DNA of 64,000 nucleotides from Comamonadaceae bacterium UBA2121 (GCA_002331385.1 DCYB01000007.1:186001-250000); one strand, 5' to 3'. Counted from the first letter of the stretch, positions 24,306 through 32,974 are shown. The notes: generated by a model not told the origin, from the letters alone. Program-made: numbers and translations.

Positions 24306-24467
24306 GCACTCAAGGTCGCGCCCGATCCGCTGCACCCTCTTGAACTGGCGCGACCTGACCCTCACCTTTTCTTTTTCGCACACGGCGAGAAGCCACGCCC
24401 ATTCCGGGCTGCGCTTCGCGCCCTTGCGACGCCCATCCAGCCCGTCCCTCCAAGAAAGGCCTCGCCC

Positions 24468-25514
24468 ATGAATCAGGAAGAAGTCCGCGCCACCCTCAGC
24501 ATCTGCCTGCTGGCCGCCTACGCAGACAACGAAAAGCACGACCACGAACGCGAGCAGATCCGACAGGTCGCTGAAACACTGTCCCGCGACGCGCAGGTCA
24601 ACCTTCCGGGTCTGTATCAGGACGTGCTGCTGAAACGCGTGCAACTCGACGACGTGGTCAAGCAACTGGGGACCGCCGAGTCGCGCCAATTGGCCTACGA
24701 AATGGCGGTCTGCGTGTGCGAGGCGGACGGACAGACGAGTGACAAGGAACAGGCGTTCCTCGCCCAACTCAAATCTGCTTTCGGCATGCCCAGCAACGCA
24801 GCGACAACAACCACCGCAGCCGCCACAGCCATTGCGGGCACCGCACACGAGGCGAGCGTGCAAGCGATGGCCGACGCGCCGCTGAATGCGCCACTCGACC
24901 CCGTCGTGATCGACATGCCTGCTCTCCCAGCGGGCGAAAGCGCGCCCCACCCCGACGCTGCCGACGCGCTGGGCCAGACCGGCACCACGCGCAAGCAAAG
25001 CACGCTGTCCACCGAGGACATGGACGCGAAGATTCACAAGGCCGCCATGGTCAACGGCGCCATCGAACTGCTGCCCGAAAACCTTTCCACCCTCGCCATC
25101 ATCCCGCTGCAGATGCGTTTGGTGTACCAGATTGGGCAGTCCTATGGCTACGAAGCCGATCGCGGCCACATCAAGGATTTGCTGGCCACGCTGGGCGTGG
25201 GCCTGACGTCGCAATACCTTGAGCAGGCCGGTCGCAAGTTGCTGGGCCGCGTTCTGGGTGGCGGCATTTTCGGCGGCGTGGGCAAACAGGCCGTCAGCAG
25301 CGGCATGAGCTTTGCATCGACCTATGCACTGGGCCATGTGGCCAACCAGTACTACGCGGCTGGGCGCACGCTGAACACGCAGATGCTGAAAGATGCCTAC
25401 GAGCGCATCATGCAGGAAGGTCGTACGCTGCAATCGCAGTACGCACCGCAAATGCAAGACATGGCGCGCAATCTGAACACGGCGAAAATCATGGACATGG
25501 TGCGCGGTCGATAA
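24468..25514 (+). CDS. TerB-like domain fused to a DUF697-type domain
   Basis: A 348-residue protein of unusual architecture. Residues 1-110 resemble TerB tellurite-resistance helical domains, with acidic metal-site patterns (AAYADNEKHDHERE and CEADGQTSDKEQ). A low-complexity Ala/Thr/Pro linker follows to about 185. The C-terminal half (about 195-300) resembles DUF697, a membrane-associated domain usually attached to small GTPases: LLPENLSTLAIIPLQ, MRLVYQIGQSYGYE and a Gly-rich hydrophobic helix pair. No GTPase gene is adjacent. The function is unknown; TerB-type proteins are linked to membrane stress. AAAGG lies before the start. Confidence 0.72.
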   Translation: MNQEEVRATLSICLLAAYADNEKHDHEREQIRQVAETLSRDAQVNLPGLYQDVLLKRVQLDDVVKQLGTAESRQLAYEMAVCVCEADGQTSDKEQAFLAQLKSAFGMPSNAATTTTAAATAIAGTAHEASVQAMADAPLNAPLDPVVIDMPALPAGESAPHPDAADALGQTGTTRKQSTLSTEDMDAKIHKAAMVNGAIELLPENLSTLAIIPLQMRLVYQIGQSYGYEADRGHIKDLLATLGVGLTSQYLEQAGRKLLGRVLGGGIFGGVGKQAVSSGMSFASTYALGHVANQYYAAGRTLNTQMLKDAYERIMQEGRTLQSQYAPQMQDMARNLNTAKIMDMVRGR

Positions 25515-25534
25515 CGATCTGCCCGCCGCGCCGC

Positions 25535-25969
25535 ATGCGATCAAGCCAACCCACGGCACCCACCTCCCGCACCGGCTCCTGTCTGTGCGGTGGCGTGCGC
25601 TTTAGCATCCACGGCGAACTTGCGCCGATTCAAATCTGCCATTGCAGCCAGTGTCGCAAGGCACAAGGCGGCCCGCTGGCCACCAACGTCCCCGTTTCTG
25701 CCAACCAACTGCAATGGCTCGCAGGCCAGGAATTGCTGCGCGAGTTTGAATCTTCGCCCGGCAAAGTGCGCGCGTTCTGCTCTGTCTGCGGCTCACCCGT
25801 ATACAGCCAGCGCGGCCATCAACCCGACGTTCTGCGCATCCGCGCCGGATTGCTGGACGAGCCGCTGGATGCGCCACTCGCGTTTCACCAGCACACTGCC
25901 TCGCGGGCACGCTGGTGGCCCGAGACGCAGGACTCGCTTCCCCAGTACGACGCAGCACGCCCCGCGTGA
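25535..25969 (+). CDS. GFA/CENP-V-type zinc protein
   Basis: A 144-residue protein of the glutathione-dependent formaldehyde-activating (GFA) family. Zinc ligands are visible in SCLCGG (about residues 16-18), CHCSQCR (about 36-41) and FCSVCGS (about 82-85). Members are mostly of unknown reaction; the founding annotation as S-hydroxymethylglutathione synthase is disputed. It begins 20 bases after the TerB-DUF697 stop, so the two may be co-transcribed, and ends 58 bases before murI. Confidence 0.88.
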   Translation: MRSSQPTAPTSRTGSCLCGGVRFSIHGELAPIQICHCSQCRKAQGGPLATNVPVSANQLQWLAGQELLREFESSPGKVRAFCSVCGSPVYSQRGHQPDVLRIRAGLLDEPLDAPLAFHQHTASRARWWPETQDSLPQYDAARPA

Positions 25970-26027
25970 AAGCGCGACAATCGGCGTTATCGCGCACCAC
26001 TGCGCATCCCACGGAGTTCGATCGTCC

Positions 26028-26885
26028 ATGTCCCAGCCCATGCCTGCCTCGCCCATCGGAGTGTTTGACAGCGGCGTGGGGGGCCTGAGCGTACTGCTCG
26101 AATTGCGGCGCGAATTGCCGCACGAAAACTTCATCTACGTTGCCGACACCGGCAATGCACCCTACGGCGAGCGCGGTGACGATTTCGTCCAACAGCGCAC
26201 CCTCGCCATCGCCCGATACCTGCAGGACGCGCACCACATCAAAGCGCTGGTCGTTGCCTGCAACACCGCCACCACGGCCGCCGTGAGCGAACTGCGCAGC
26301 GCCTTTCCCGACCTGCCAGTCATCGGCGTCGAGCCCGCGCTCAAGCCCGCCGCCGCCAGCAGCCAGACCCATCGCGTAGGCGTAATGGCGACACGCGGAA
26401 CCGTGCAGAGCGCCCGCTTCGAGCAATTGAGACTGGCGTTTTCTGACGGCACCGAGTTCCGACCTCAAGCCTGTGACGGACTGGTGCGCGCCATCGAGCG
26501 CGGCGTGGAAGAGGACCCTGCCCACGCCACCGCGCCCGCCGAAATCCGCGCGCTGTGCGCCCGCTACACCGCCGCGATGGGCAGCTTTGGTCAGCGCACG
26601 GGAGACATCGACACGCTGGTGCTCGGCTGCACGCACTATGTCTTCATCAAGGATGAGTTACGCGAACTCCTCGGGCCGGACGTGCACATCATCGACACCG
26701 GTGCGCCAGTCGCGCGGCAGACGCGGCGCATTCTGGTTCAGCGCGATACGCTCGCCGACGAATCCGACGCGGCGCACGCAGGCCAGGTGCGGCTCTACAC
26801 CACCGGGCGACTCACGGCCCTGCAAGCAGCGGGGCAACGCTGGCTCCAACTGGCACCGGAGCAGTGCGCGACCCTGCCCGCCTGA
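26028..26885 (+). CDS. murI: Glutamate racemase
   Basis: A 285-residue cytoplasmic enzyme making D-glutamate for peptidoglycan. The two catalytic cysteines are Cys78 (VVACNTAT) and Cys201 (LVLGCTHY), each in its conserved context, and the N-terminal IGVFDSGVGGLSVL substrate loop is intact. The ATG at 26028 has GGAG about 11 bases upstream; a second ATG 12 bases on is possible. The gene is convergent with the metalloprotease gene, 15 bases away. Length is normal for the family. Confidence 0.95.
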   Translation: MSQPMPASPIGVFDSGVGGLSVLLELRRELPHENFIYVADTGNAPYGERGDDFVQQRTLAIARYLQDAHHIKALVVACNTATTAAVSELRSAFPDLPVIGVEPALKPAAASSQTHRVGVMATRGTVQSARFEQLRLAFSDGTEFRPQACDGLVRAIERGVEEDPAHATAPAEIRALCARYTAAMGSFGQRTGDIDTLVLGCTHYVFIKDELRELLGPDVHIIDTGAPVARQTRRILVQRDTLADESDAAHAGQVRLYTTGRLTALQAAGQRWLQLAPEQCATLPA

Positions 26886-26900
26886 AGCAGCCCGCCCGGA

Positions 26901-27434
26901 TCAGCTACCGCCCCACAACGGCTCGCCGCCGTGATCCAGATAGGTGAGATACAGCCGCGTGTCCAGTTCAAACTGGTGGTAGTCGGGCTCCATGTGCGTG
27001 CACAACTGGTAGAACGCCTTGTCATGCTGCTTCTCGCGCAGGTGCGCCAGCTCGTGCACAACGATCATGCGCAGAAAGGCGTCAGGCGTCTGGCGAAAGA
27101 ACGAGGCCACGCGAATCTCGTGCCGCGCTGCCAGCCGGCCGCCCTGCACGCGGGACATGCTGGTGTGCAGGCCGAGCGCGTGACGCACCACATGAATCTT
27201 ATTGTCGAACACCACCTTGTGAATGGTTCCGGCATTGCGCAAATGGCGCTGCTTGAATTCCTGCGTGTAGTCGTACAGCGCCTTGTCACTGCGCACCACA
27301 TGCGCGTCACCGTATTTGCGCGACAGCAGATCCCCCAGTTTGCCCTGATCGAGCAAGGCTTGCGCCTGCCCTTGCAGCGTCGGTGAGTACGCACTCAGAA
27401 AGGGAAGCGACGGACGGGAAGCAGACGCGGTCAC
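26901..27434 (-). CDS. YgjP-like zinc metallopeptidase
   Basis: A 177-residue protein. The zinc motif HELAH (His127-Glu128-His131) is followed by a third His137 in REKQHDKAFYQLC, the arrangement of the YgjP/DUF45 (M48-like) metallohydrolases. The segment RMIVVHELAHLREKQHDKAF is the family core. No signal peptide is present, so it is cytoplasmic. It follows the gene at 27486-28124 on the same strand, with a 9-bp hairpin in between. Substrates of this family are unknown. Confidence 0.87.
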   Translation of the reverse strand: MTASASRPSLPFLSAYSPTLQGQAQALLDQGKLGDLLSRKYGDAHVVRSDKALYDYTQEFKQRHLRNAGTIHKVVFDNKIHVVRHALGLHTSMSRVQGGRLAARHEIRVASFFRQTPDAFLRMIVVHELAHLREKQHDKAFYQLCTHMEPDYHQFELDTRLYLTYLDHGGEPLWGGS

Positions 27435-27455
27435 AACGATGGTCCAGACAACACA

Positions 27456-27477
27456 ACGGGCTGGAAAACCAGCCCGT
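27456..27477. terminator. 9-bp hairpin between the conserved hypothetical gene and the metalloprotease gene
   Basis: ACGGGCTGG-AAAA-CCAGCCCGT is a perfect hairpin just after the stop at 27486 on the leftward strand. The following T content is low, so termination may be partial. Confidence 0.5.
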
Positions 27478-27485
27478 CACACGAA

Positions 27486-28124
27486 TCAATGCAGATGGCG
27501 CGGGCGGCGACCACCACCACCATGTCCACCACCGGAGCCACCCGAACCACGCGGGGGTTTGCCCAATTCGAGCGAATTCACGAGCGCATCGAAACGCTGA
27601 TTGAACAACTTGTCGACTTCCTCGACCACGCCGCCCAGCTCGGAGGCATCGAAATGGCGCTCCATCATGCTGATGACATCCTGCACCAGCAGATCGCGCT
27701 GCACCTGCATGATGGCCGCAGGCGTGGGGCCAACGAACAGCATCACGAAATCATCGCGCGCCTCGGCGCCTTCCGCAGGGCCGTCGCCATCCTCGTCGTC
27801 GAATTCGGCGTCGTAGAACGTCACTTCAATGGCGGCACCGGTTTCGGCCAGCTCATTCAGGCCCATGCACATTTCATCAAGCGACTGGCGAAAATCCTCG
27901 TCGCCTCGGACCGTCCAGCACATCTGCAGCACATGCGACTTGGGGTCGAACTGGATACCCGGCTCTTCCTCATAGGCACTGGCCGCGCCAGACGCCAGAG
28001 AACGGGCGCCAGCGTACTTCCACAGCGGACGCAGCGCTTCCTGCAGTTGGTCGAAATCGACATCACTGCGCAATTGCACCTGGCCGTGTACATGGATTTC
28101 GAAAGGTGCGTTGTAGTTTGACAT
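27486..28124 (-). CDS. Conserved hypothetical protein with Gly/His-rich tail
   Basis: A 212-residue acidic cytoplasmic protein that I do not recognise. It begins MSNYNAPFEIHVHGQVQLRSD and has a central acidic stretch (FDDEDGDGPAEGAEARDD). The C-terminus is a low-complexity Gly/His/Arg tail (GSGGSGGGHGGGG then RRPRHLH) that could bind metal or nucleic acid; that is a guess. The start at 28124 lies only 12 bases after the CCA end of tRNA-Leu, so the mRNA probably begins by processing of a tRNA precursor. No good Shine-Dalgarno sequence fits in that gap. Confidence 0.75.
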   Translation of the reverse strand: MSNYNAPFEIHVHGQVQLRSDVDFDQLQEALRPLWKYAGARSLASGAASAYEEEPGIQFDPKSHVLQMCWTVRGDEDFRQSLDEMCMGLNELAETGAAIEVTFYDAEFDDEDGDGPAEGAEARDDFVMLFVGPTPAAIMQVQRDLLVQDVISMMERHFDASELGGVVEEVDKLFNQRFDALVNSLELGKPPRGSGGSGGGHGGGGRRPRHLH

Positions 28125-28136
28125 ATTGAATCTCAC

Positions 28137-28228
28137 TGGTGCCCCGAGCCGGGATCGAACCGGCACGCCCCTTTTACGGAAGCGGCGGATTTTAAGTCCG
28201 CAGTGTCTACCAATTTCACCATCGGGGC
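28137..28228 (-). tRNA. tRNA-Leu (anticodon TAA)
   Basis: The complement folds into a class II tRNA with acceptor stem GCCCCGA, loop CTTAAAA (anticodon TAA), a long variable arm, TTCGATC T-loop and an encoded CCA. It is 12 bases upstream of a protein gene and separate from the Gly-Cys-Gly group, which is closed by its own terminator. Confidence 0.95.
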
Positions 28229-28344
28229 GCCTGATGCACAAGGAGGTCAGCTTACCTCATCGCCAAGGGGCTGGTCCACTCACATCAGACACATGTATCC
28301 TGATCGCTAGTGGCATGCGTTGGGGCATGGCGCATCATCAGCAA

Positions 28345-28374
28345 ACAAAAAAGGGAAGCCTTGGGCTTCCCTTT
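28345..28374 (-). terminator. Terminator of the tRNA Gly-Cys-Gly transcript
   Basis: On the minus strand an 11-bp stem (AAAGGGAAGCC/GGCTTCCCTTT, 3-base loop) is followed by a T-run. It lies 6 bases beyond the CCA of the last tRNA-Gly. Confidence 0.9.
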
Positions 28375-28380
28375 GGAATA

Positions 28381-28456
28381 TGGAGCGGGAAAACGGTCTC
28401 GAACCGTCGACCTCAACCTTGGCAAGGTTGCGCTCTACCAACTGAGCTATTCCCGC
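28381..28456 (-). tRNA. tRNA-Gly (anticodon GCC), second copy
   Basis: A 76-base cloverleaf with acceptor GCGGGAA, anticodon loop TTGCCAA and encoded CCA. Sequence appears identical to the copy at 28714-28789. Confidence 0.96.
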
Positions 28457-28584
28457 ATTTTCTTCGCTTGACTTGCGTTTTGCGAAGAGATGAATTCTAA
28501 CACACTTTCGTTCGCTTCTCTCGAATTTGTCGTGCCTTGTGTTTCAGAGAAACCGTCACAACAAATTCCAATCCAGCCGCGAAC

Positions 28585-28658
28585 TGGAGGCGCGGTCCGG
28601 AGTCGAACCGGACTAACCGGATTTGCAATCCGGGGCATAACCGCTTTGCTACCGCGCC
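28585..28658 (-). tRNA. tRNA-Cys (anticodon GCA)
   Basis: A 74-base cloverleaf with acceptor GGCGCGG, anticodon loop TTGCAAA and encoded CCA, between the two tRNA-Gly genes. Confidence 0.96.
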
Positions 28659-28713
28659 ATGTCCTTTTCTTGCAAAAAAAGTCAGCCTCCAGGCCAACTC
28701 TTCTTTGAGAAAC

Positions 28714-28789
28714 TGGAGCGGGAAAACGGTCTCGAACCGTCGACCTCAACCTTGGCAAGGTTGCGCTCTACCAACTGAGCTATTCCCGC
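28714..28789 (-). tRNA. tRNA-Gly (anticodon GCC), first copy
   Basis: A 76-base cloverleaf with loop TTGCCAA and encoded CCA. It is first in the Gly-Cys-Gly transcript; a TATAAT -10 element lies about 20 bases upstream. Confidence 0.96.
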
Positions 28790-28809
28790 GTTGTTTACCG
28801 AAGCCTCAC

Positions 28810-28815
28810 ATTATA
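28810..28815 (-). promoter_or_regulatory. -10 element of the tRNA Gly-Cys-Gly promoter
   Basis: ATTATA on the + strand reads TATAAT on the minus strand, 20 bases before the first tRNA. No good -35 hexamer at 17 bases was seen. Confidence 0.55.
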
Positions 28816-28904
28816 TAACGTGTTTCGCATCGATGGGATGAATTGTAGCGTAGTTTTTTGGCCTTCCGGACAAAACCGCATTTTTTTTGAAAAATTTGCC
28901 AAAA

Positions 28905-28942
28905 GGTGATTCCAGTCGCCCTGCGGCATCCGGAATCACACC
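28905..28942 (-). terminator. Terminator of lon
   Basis: GTGATTCC (28906-28913) and GGAATCAC (28932-28939) form an 8-bp stem with an 18-base loop. On the leftward strand TTTT follows. It lies about 30 bases past the lon stop. Confidence 0.65.
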
Positions 28943-28971
28943 TTCGGCAGATGCTTCGGTTGCGCCCCTGA

Positions 28972-31416
28972 TCAGTGCTTGACCGAGCCGCTTTCGGTGC
29001 GCGCGGCGGCAGGTGCCGCAGGCGCGGCCGCCGCCGCCGCTTCTTGCGCCGCCACTTCCGCGTCCGTGAGCGGTACGGGCTGGCGTACCAGCGCCACTTC
29101 CAGAACCTTGTCGATCCACTTCACCGGCACGATCTCCAGGCCGCTCTTCACGGTGTCCGGAATTTCCTGCAGGTCCTTGACGTTCTCTTCGGGAATCAGC
29201 ACCGTCTTGATACCACCACGCAGCGCCGCCAGCAGCTTTTCCTTCAGACCGCCAATCGCGGTGACTTCACCACGCAGCGTGATCTCACCGGTCATGGCGA
29301 CGTCGGCGCGCACAGGAATGCCCGTCAGCGCGGAAACCATGGCTGTCGTCATGGCCGCGCCAGCGCTCGGGCCGTCCTTGGGCGTTGCGCCATCGGGCAC
29401 GTGGATGTGGATGTCGCGCTTCTCGAACACGGCGTCCTTGATACCCAGTCGGCGAGCACGGCTGCGCACCACCGTGCGGGCCGCTTCGACCGATTCCTTC
29501 ATCACATCGCCCAGCGAACCCGTACGCGTCACGCCGCCCTTGCCGGGCATGGTGGCCACTTCGATGGTCAGCAGATCGCCGCCCACCTCGGTCCAAGCCA
29601 GACCCACGACCTGGCCGACCTGGTCTTCCTTCTCGGCGTGGCCATAGTTGAACTTGCGCACGCCCAGGTATTCGTTCAGGTTCTCGGCATTCACCTTCAC
29701 CTGCGGAGTCACCTGCTTGAGCAGCAACTGCTTGACTACCTTGCGGCAGATCTTGGAGATTTCACGCTCCAGCGAACGCACCCCGGCTTCCCGCGTGTAG
29801 TAGCGCACGATGTCGCGCACCGCGCTTTCCTGCACATCGAGTTCTTCGGTCTTGAGACCGTTGTTCTCCATCTGCTTGGGCAGCAGGTACTTCATCGCGA
29901 TGTTGGTCTTTTCATCTTCCGTGTAACCGGCCAGACGGATGACCTCCATGCGATCGAGCAGCGCAGGCGGAATATTCATGGAGTTCGACGTCGCCACGAA
30001 CATCACGTCCGACAGGTCGAAGTCCACCTCCACATAATGATCACCGAACTTGTTGTTCTGTTCGGGGTCGAGCACTTCCAGCAGCGCCGAGGACGGGTCG
30101 CCACGGAAGTCCATGCCAAGCTTGTCGATCTCGTCGAGCAGGAACAGCGGATTGCGCGTGCCCGACTTGTTCAGGCTTTGCAGCACCTTGCCCGGCATGG
30201 CGCCGATGTAGGTGCGACGGTGACCGCGGATTTCCGCCTCGTCGCGCATGCCGCCGAGCGCCATACGCACGTACTTGCGGCCAGTGGCCTTGGCGATCGA
30301 CTGACCCAGCGAGGTCTTACCCACGCCTGGTGGGCCGACGAGGCACAGGATCGGCGCCTTCACCTTGTCCACGCGCTGCTGCACCGCGAGGTATTCCAGG
30401 ATGCGGTCCTTGACCTTTTCCAGACCGTAGTGGTCTTCGTTCAGCACGTCTTCAGCGAACTTCAGATCGTGCTTGATCTTGGTCTTCTTCGACCATGGCA
30501 GGCCGGTGAGCACATCGATGTAGTTGCGCACCACCGTGGCTTCGGCGGACATGGGCGACATCAGCTTGAGCTTCTTGAGCTCGCCCTCGGCCTTCTTGCG
30601 CGCCTCCTGCGGCATGCGGGCGGCCTTGATCTTTTTCTCGATCTCCTCGATGTCGGCACCTTCTTCGCCTTCACCAAGTTCCTTCTGGATGGCCTTGACT
30701 TGCTCGTTCAGGTAGAAGTCGCGCTGGTTCTTTTCCATCTGGCGCTTGACGCGGCCACGGATGCGCTTGTCCACGTTCAGGATGTCGACCTCGCGTTCGA
30801 GTTGCTCGAACAGGTTCTCGAGGCGCTCTTTCACGCTCGCCAGATCCAGCACCAGTTGCTTGTTTTCCAGCTTCAATGGCAGGTGCGCGGCGATGGTGTC
30901 GGCCAGTCGACCGGCATCGTCGATGCTGGAGATGGACGTGAGGATCTCCGAAGGGATCTTCTTGTTGAGTTTGACGTATTGGTCAAACTGCTGCATCACG
31001 GCGCGGCGCAGTGCTTCGACTTCGCTGGATTGCGCGTCGTCGGCAGACGCTGCTTCAAGCGGCGTGACGGACGCGAGAAAATGCGTTTCCGCGTCGTTGA
31101 TGGAGTCCACCTTGGCGCGTTGCTGGCCTTCCACGAGCACCTTTACGGTGCCGTCGGGCAGCTTGAGCATTTGCAGGATGGTGGAGACGCAGCCCACGTC
31201 GAACATGTCCTCGACCGAGGGTTCGTCCTTGGCGGCGGTCTTTTGGGCCACGAGCATGATGCGGCGATCGGCGTCCATCGCCAATTCCAGCGCCTTGATG
31301 CTCTTGGCGCGTCCCACGAACAATGGGATGACCATGTGGGGGAACACCACCACATCCCGGAGCGGGAGCAGCGGCAGATCGATCGGGGTTGCGGGCAGAG
31401 GAGTGTTTCCGGACAT
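28972..31416 (-). CDS. lon: ATP-dependent protease Lon
   Basis: An 814-residue AAA+ serine protease degrading misfolded and regulatory proteins. In order: N-terminal substrate domain (LPLLPLRDVVVFPHMVIPLFVGR), coiled-coil region near 190-260, ATPase domain with Walker A GPPGVGKT and Walker B FLLDEIDK, and proteolytic domain with the catalytic Ser in PKDGPSAG and the Lys in IGGLKEK. An Ala-rich tail near the C-terminus (about residues 785-805) is longer than in E. coli Lon. AAAGGA precedes the start. It lies downstream of clpX on the same strand, separated by 117 bases that contain two overlapping hairpins. Confidence 0.97.
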   Translation of the reverse strand: MSGNTPLPATPIDLPLLPLRDVVVFPHMVIPLFVGRAKSIKALELAMDADRRIMLVAQKTAAKDEPSVEDMFDVGCVSTILQMLKLPDGTVKVLVEGQQRAKVDSINDAETHFLASVTPLEAASADDAQSSEVEALRRAVMQQFDQYVKLNKKIPSEILTSISSIDDAGRLADTIAAHLPLKLENKQLVLDLASVKERLENLFEQLEREVDILNVDKRIRGRVKRQMEKNQRDFYLNEQVKAIQKELGEGEEGADIEEIEKKIKAARMPQEARKKAEGELKKLKLMSPMSAEATVVRNYIDVLTGLPWSKKTKIKHDLKFAEDVLNEDHYGLEKVKDRILEYLAVQQRVDKVKAPILCLVGPPGVGKTSLGQSIAKATGRKYVRMALGGMRDEAEIRGHRRTYIGAMPGKVLQSLNKSGTRNPLFLLDEIDKLGMDFRGDPSSALLEVLDPEQNNKFGDHYVEVDFDLSDVMFVATSNSMNIPPALLDRMEVIRLAGYTEDEKTNIAMKYLLPKQMENNGLKTEELDVQESAVRDIVRYYTREAGVRSLEREISKICRKVVKQLLLKQVTPQVKVNAENLNEYLGVRKFNYGHAEKEDQVGQVVGLAWTEVGGDLLTIEVATMPGKGGVTRTGSLGDVMKESVEAARTVVRSRARRLGIKDAVFEKRDIHIHVPDGATPKDGPSAGAAMTTAMVSALTGIPVRADVAMTGEITLRGEVTAIGGLKEKLLAALRGGIKTVLIPEENVKDLQEIPDTVKSGLEIVPVKWIDKVLEVALVRQPVPLTDAEVAAQEAAAAAAPAAPAAARTESGSVKH

Positions 31417-31451
31417 TGGGAATCCTTTAATAGCACCCTGGAGTTGAGGCC

Positions 31452-31495
31452 GCGGGTCAATTTTTCAACCCGCCGCGCTGTAGGGCTGCGGCGGG
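31452..31495 (-). terminator. Two overlapping, mutually exclusive hairpins between clpX and lon
   Basis: On the leftward strand, CCCGCCGC/GCGGCGGG (31469-31495) and GCGGGT/ACCCGC (31452-31473) share bases 31469-31473, so only one can form at once. They lie in the clpX-lon gap; the first could end clpX transcripts, the second would compete. Confidence 0.45.
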
Positions 31496-31533
31496 GTCAC
31501 GGTCTCTGGCGGCGGCTGGCCGCTGGAGCCCGT

Positions 31534-32799
31534 TCAGGCAGTCTTGGCCGCCTCGCGGTATACGAGCAGTGGCGGCTTGTCTTCTTCGATCGTGGATTCG
31601 TCCATGACGACTTTCTCCACGTTGCTGACCGTGGGCAGATCGAACATGGTGCCGATCAGTGCCTGCTCCATGATGGAGCGCAGACCACGAGCGCCTGTCT
31701 TGCGTGCCAGCGCCTTGCGGGCAATGGCCTTGAGCGCTGCAGGGCGGATTTCGAGCTCCACGCCCTCCATCGCCAGCAGCTTGCTGTATTGCTTGACCAG
31801 CGCGTTCTTGGGCTGCGTGAGGATCTGCACCAGCGCGTCTTCGCTCAGCTCGGCCAGCGAGGTCACCACAGGCATGCGACCCACCAGTTCGGGGATCAGG
31901 CCGAACTTGATCAGGTCTTCCGGTTCGATCTCCTGGAACACCTCGGAGATCGAGCGCTGCTTCTTGCTCTTCACCGTCGCGCCGAAGCCGATGCCGGACG
32001 CCTCGGTACGGTTCTCGATCACCTTTTCCAGACCAGCAAACGCGCCGCCACAGATGAACAGGATGTTGGTCGTGTCGATCTGCAGGAAGTCCTGGTTGGG
32101 GTGCTTGCGGCCACCTTGCGGCGGCACGCTGGCCATCGTGCCTTCGATGAGCTTGAGCAGCGCCTGCTGCACGCCCTCGCCCGACACGTCGCGCGTGATG
32201 CTGGGGTTGTCGCTCTTGCGCGAGATCTTGTCGATCTCGTCAATGTAGACAATGCCGCGCTGGGCGCGCTCCACGTCGTAGCTGCAGCTTTGCAGCAGCT
32301 TCTGCACGATGTTCTCGACATCCTCGCCGACGTAACCGGCTTCGGTCAGCGTGGTGGCGTCGGCCATAACGAACGGCACGTCCAACTGGCGCGCCAGTGT
32401 CTGGGCCAGCAGCGTCTTGCCCGAGCCCGTGGGACCGATCAGCAGGATGTTGCTCTTGGCGAGCTCGATGTCATCCTTGCCGGCGCGGTCCTTGTGGCGC
32501 AGACGTTTGTAGTGGTTGTAAACGGCCACGGCGAGCGTGCGCTTGGCCTTCTCCTGACCGATCACGTAGTTGTCGAGATTGGCCTTGATTTCGGCGGGCG
32601 CGGGCAGATCGCCACGGCTGTCACGGGCGCCGTCGGCGCCCTTGGGTTCGTCGCGAATGATTTCATTGCACAGGTCAATGCATTCGTCGCAAATAAACAC
32701 GGATGGACCGGCGATCAACTTCTTCACCTCGTGCTGGCTTTTGCCGCAGAAGGTGCAGTAGAGGTTTTTTTCGCTGGATGAGCCTTTTTTCTCGGCCAT
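31534..32799 (-). CDS. clpX: ATP-dependent Clp protease unfoldase subunit ClpX
   Basis: A 421-residue AAA+ unfoldase delivering substrates to ClpP. An N-terminal zinc-binding domain carries Cys15, Cys18, Cys37 and Cys40 (CTFCGKSQ, ICDEC). The ATPase domain has Walker A GPTGSGKT near residue 117, Walker B YIDEIDKI and the ClpP-binding IGF-type loop (ASGIGFGATV). It follows clpP by 175 bases that contain a very large hairpin, and precedes lon. Confidence 0.97.
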   Translation of the reverse strand: MAEKKGSSSEKNLYCTFCGKSQHEVKKLIAGPSVFICDECIDLCNEIIRDEPKGADGARDSRGDLPAPAEIKANLDNYVIGQEKAKRTLAVAVYNHYKRLRHKDRAGKDDIELAKSNILLIGPTGSGKTLLAQTLARQLDVPFVMADATTLTEAGYVGEDVENIVQKLLQSCSYDVERAQRGIVYIDEIDKISRKSDNPSITRDVSGEGVQQALLKLIEGTMASVPPQGGRKHPNQDFLQIDTTNILFICGGAFAGLEKVIENRTEASGIGFGATVKSKKQRSISEVFQEIEPEDLIKFGLIPELVGRMPVVTSLAELSEDALVQILTQPKNALVKQYSKLLAMEGVELEIRPAALKAIARKALARKTGARGLRSIMEQALIGTMFDLPTVSNVEKVVMDESTIEEDKPPLLVYREAAKTA

Positions 32800-32841
32800 G
32801 GAAACAATGCCTTATGACAAGGAACGTAGTCTGATGATAAC

Positions 32842-32959
32842 GAAATAAAAAACGGCGTTTTCCCCAATGCCATTTATGGTTTCTTCCGCCGTCATTTCGT
32901 CGCCCGCAGGCGACGCAATGACAGCGCAATGTGAACCATTGGCAGGCAGAAAACGCCGT
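32842..32959 (-). terminator. 108-nt nested hairpin with T-run between clpP and clpX
   Basis: The outer arms ACGGCGTTTTC (32852-32862) and GAAAACGCCGT (32949-32959) are exactly complementary. Inside, TGCCA/TGGCA and ATGGTT/AACCAT pair around a 3-base bulge, and near the tip GTCATT/AATGAC and GTCGCC/GGCGAC pair around a CGCA loop. On the leftward strand the stem ends in TTTTTATTT, as in an intrinsic terminator. It may cap clpP transcripts, attenuate clpX, or be a small inserted palindromic element. Confidence 0.7.
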
Positions 32960-32974
32960 GCGTTCCGGGACAGC

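Noticed and set aside
28975..32781. A very long open frame on the + strand opposite lon and clpX
   Set aside because: It is the complement of two certain genes in a GC-rich genome; its translation is rich in His, Arg, Leu and Val with no recognisable domain.
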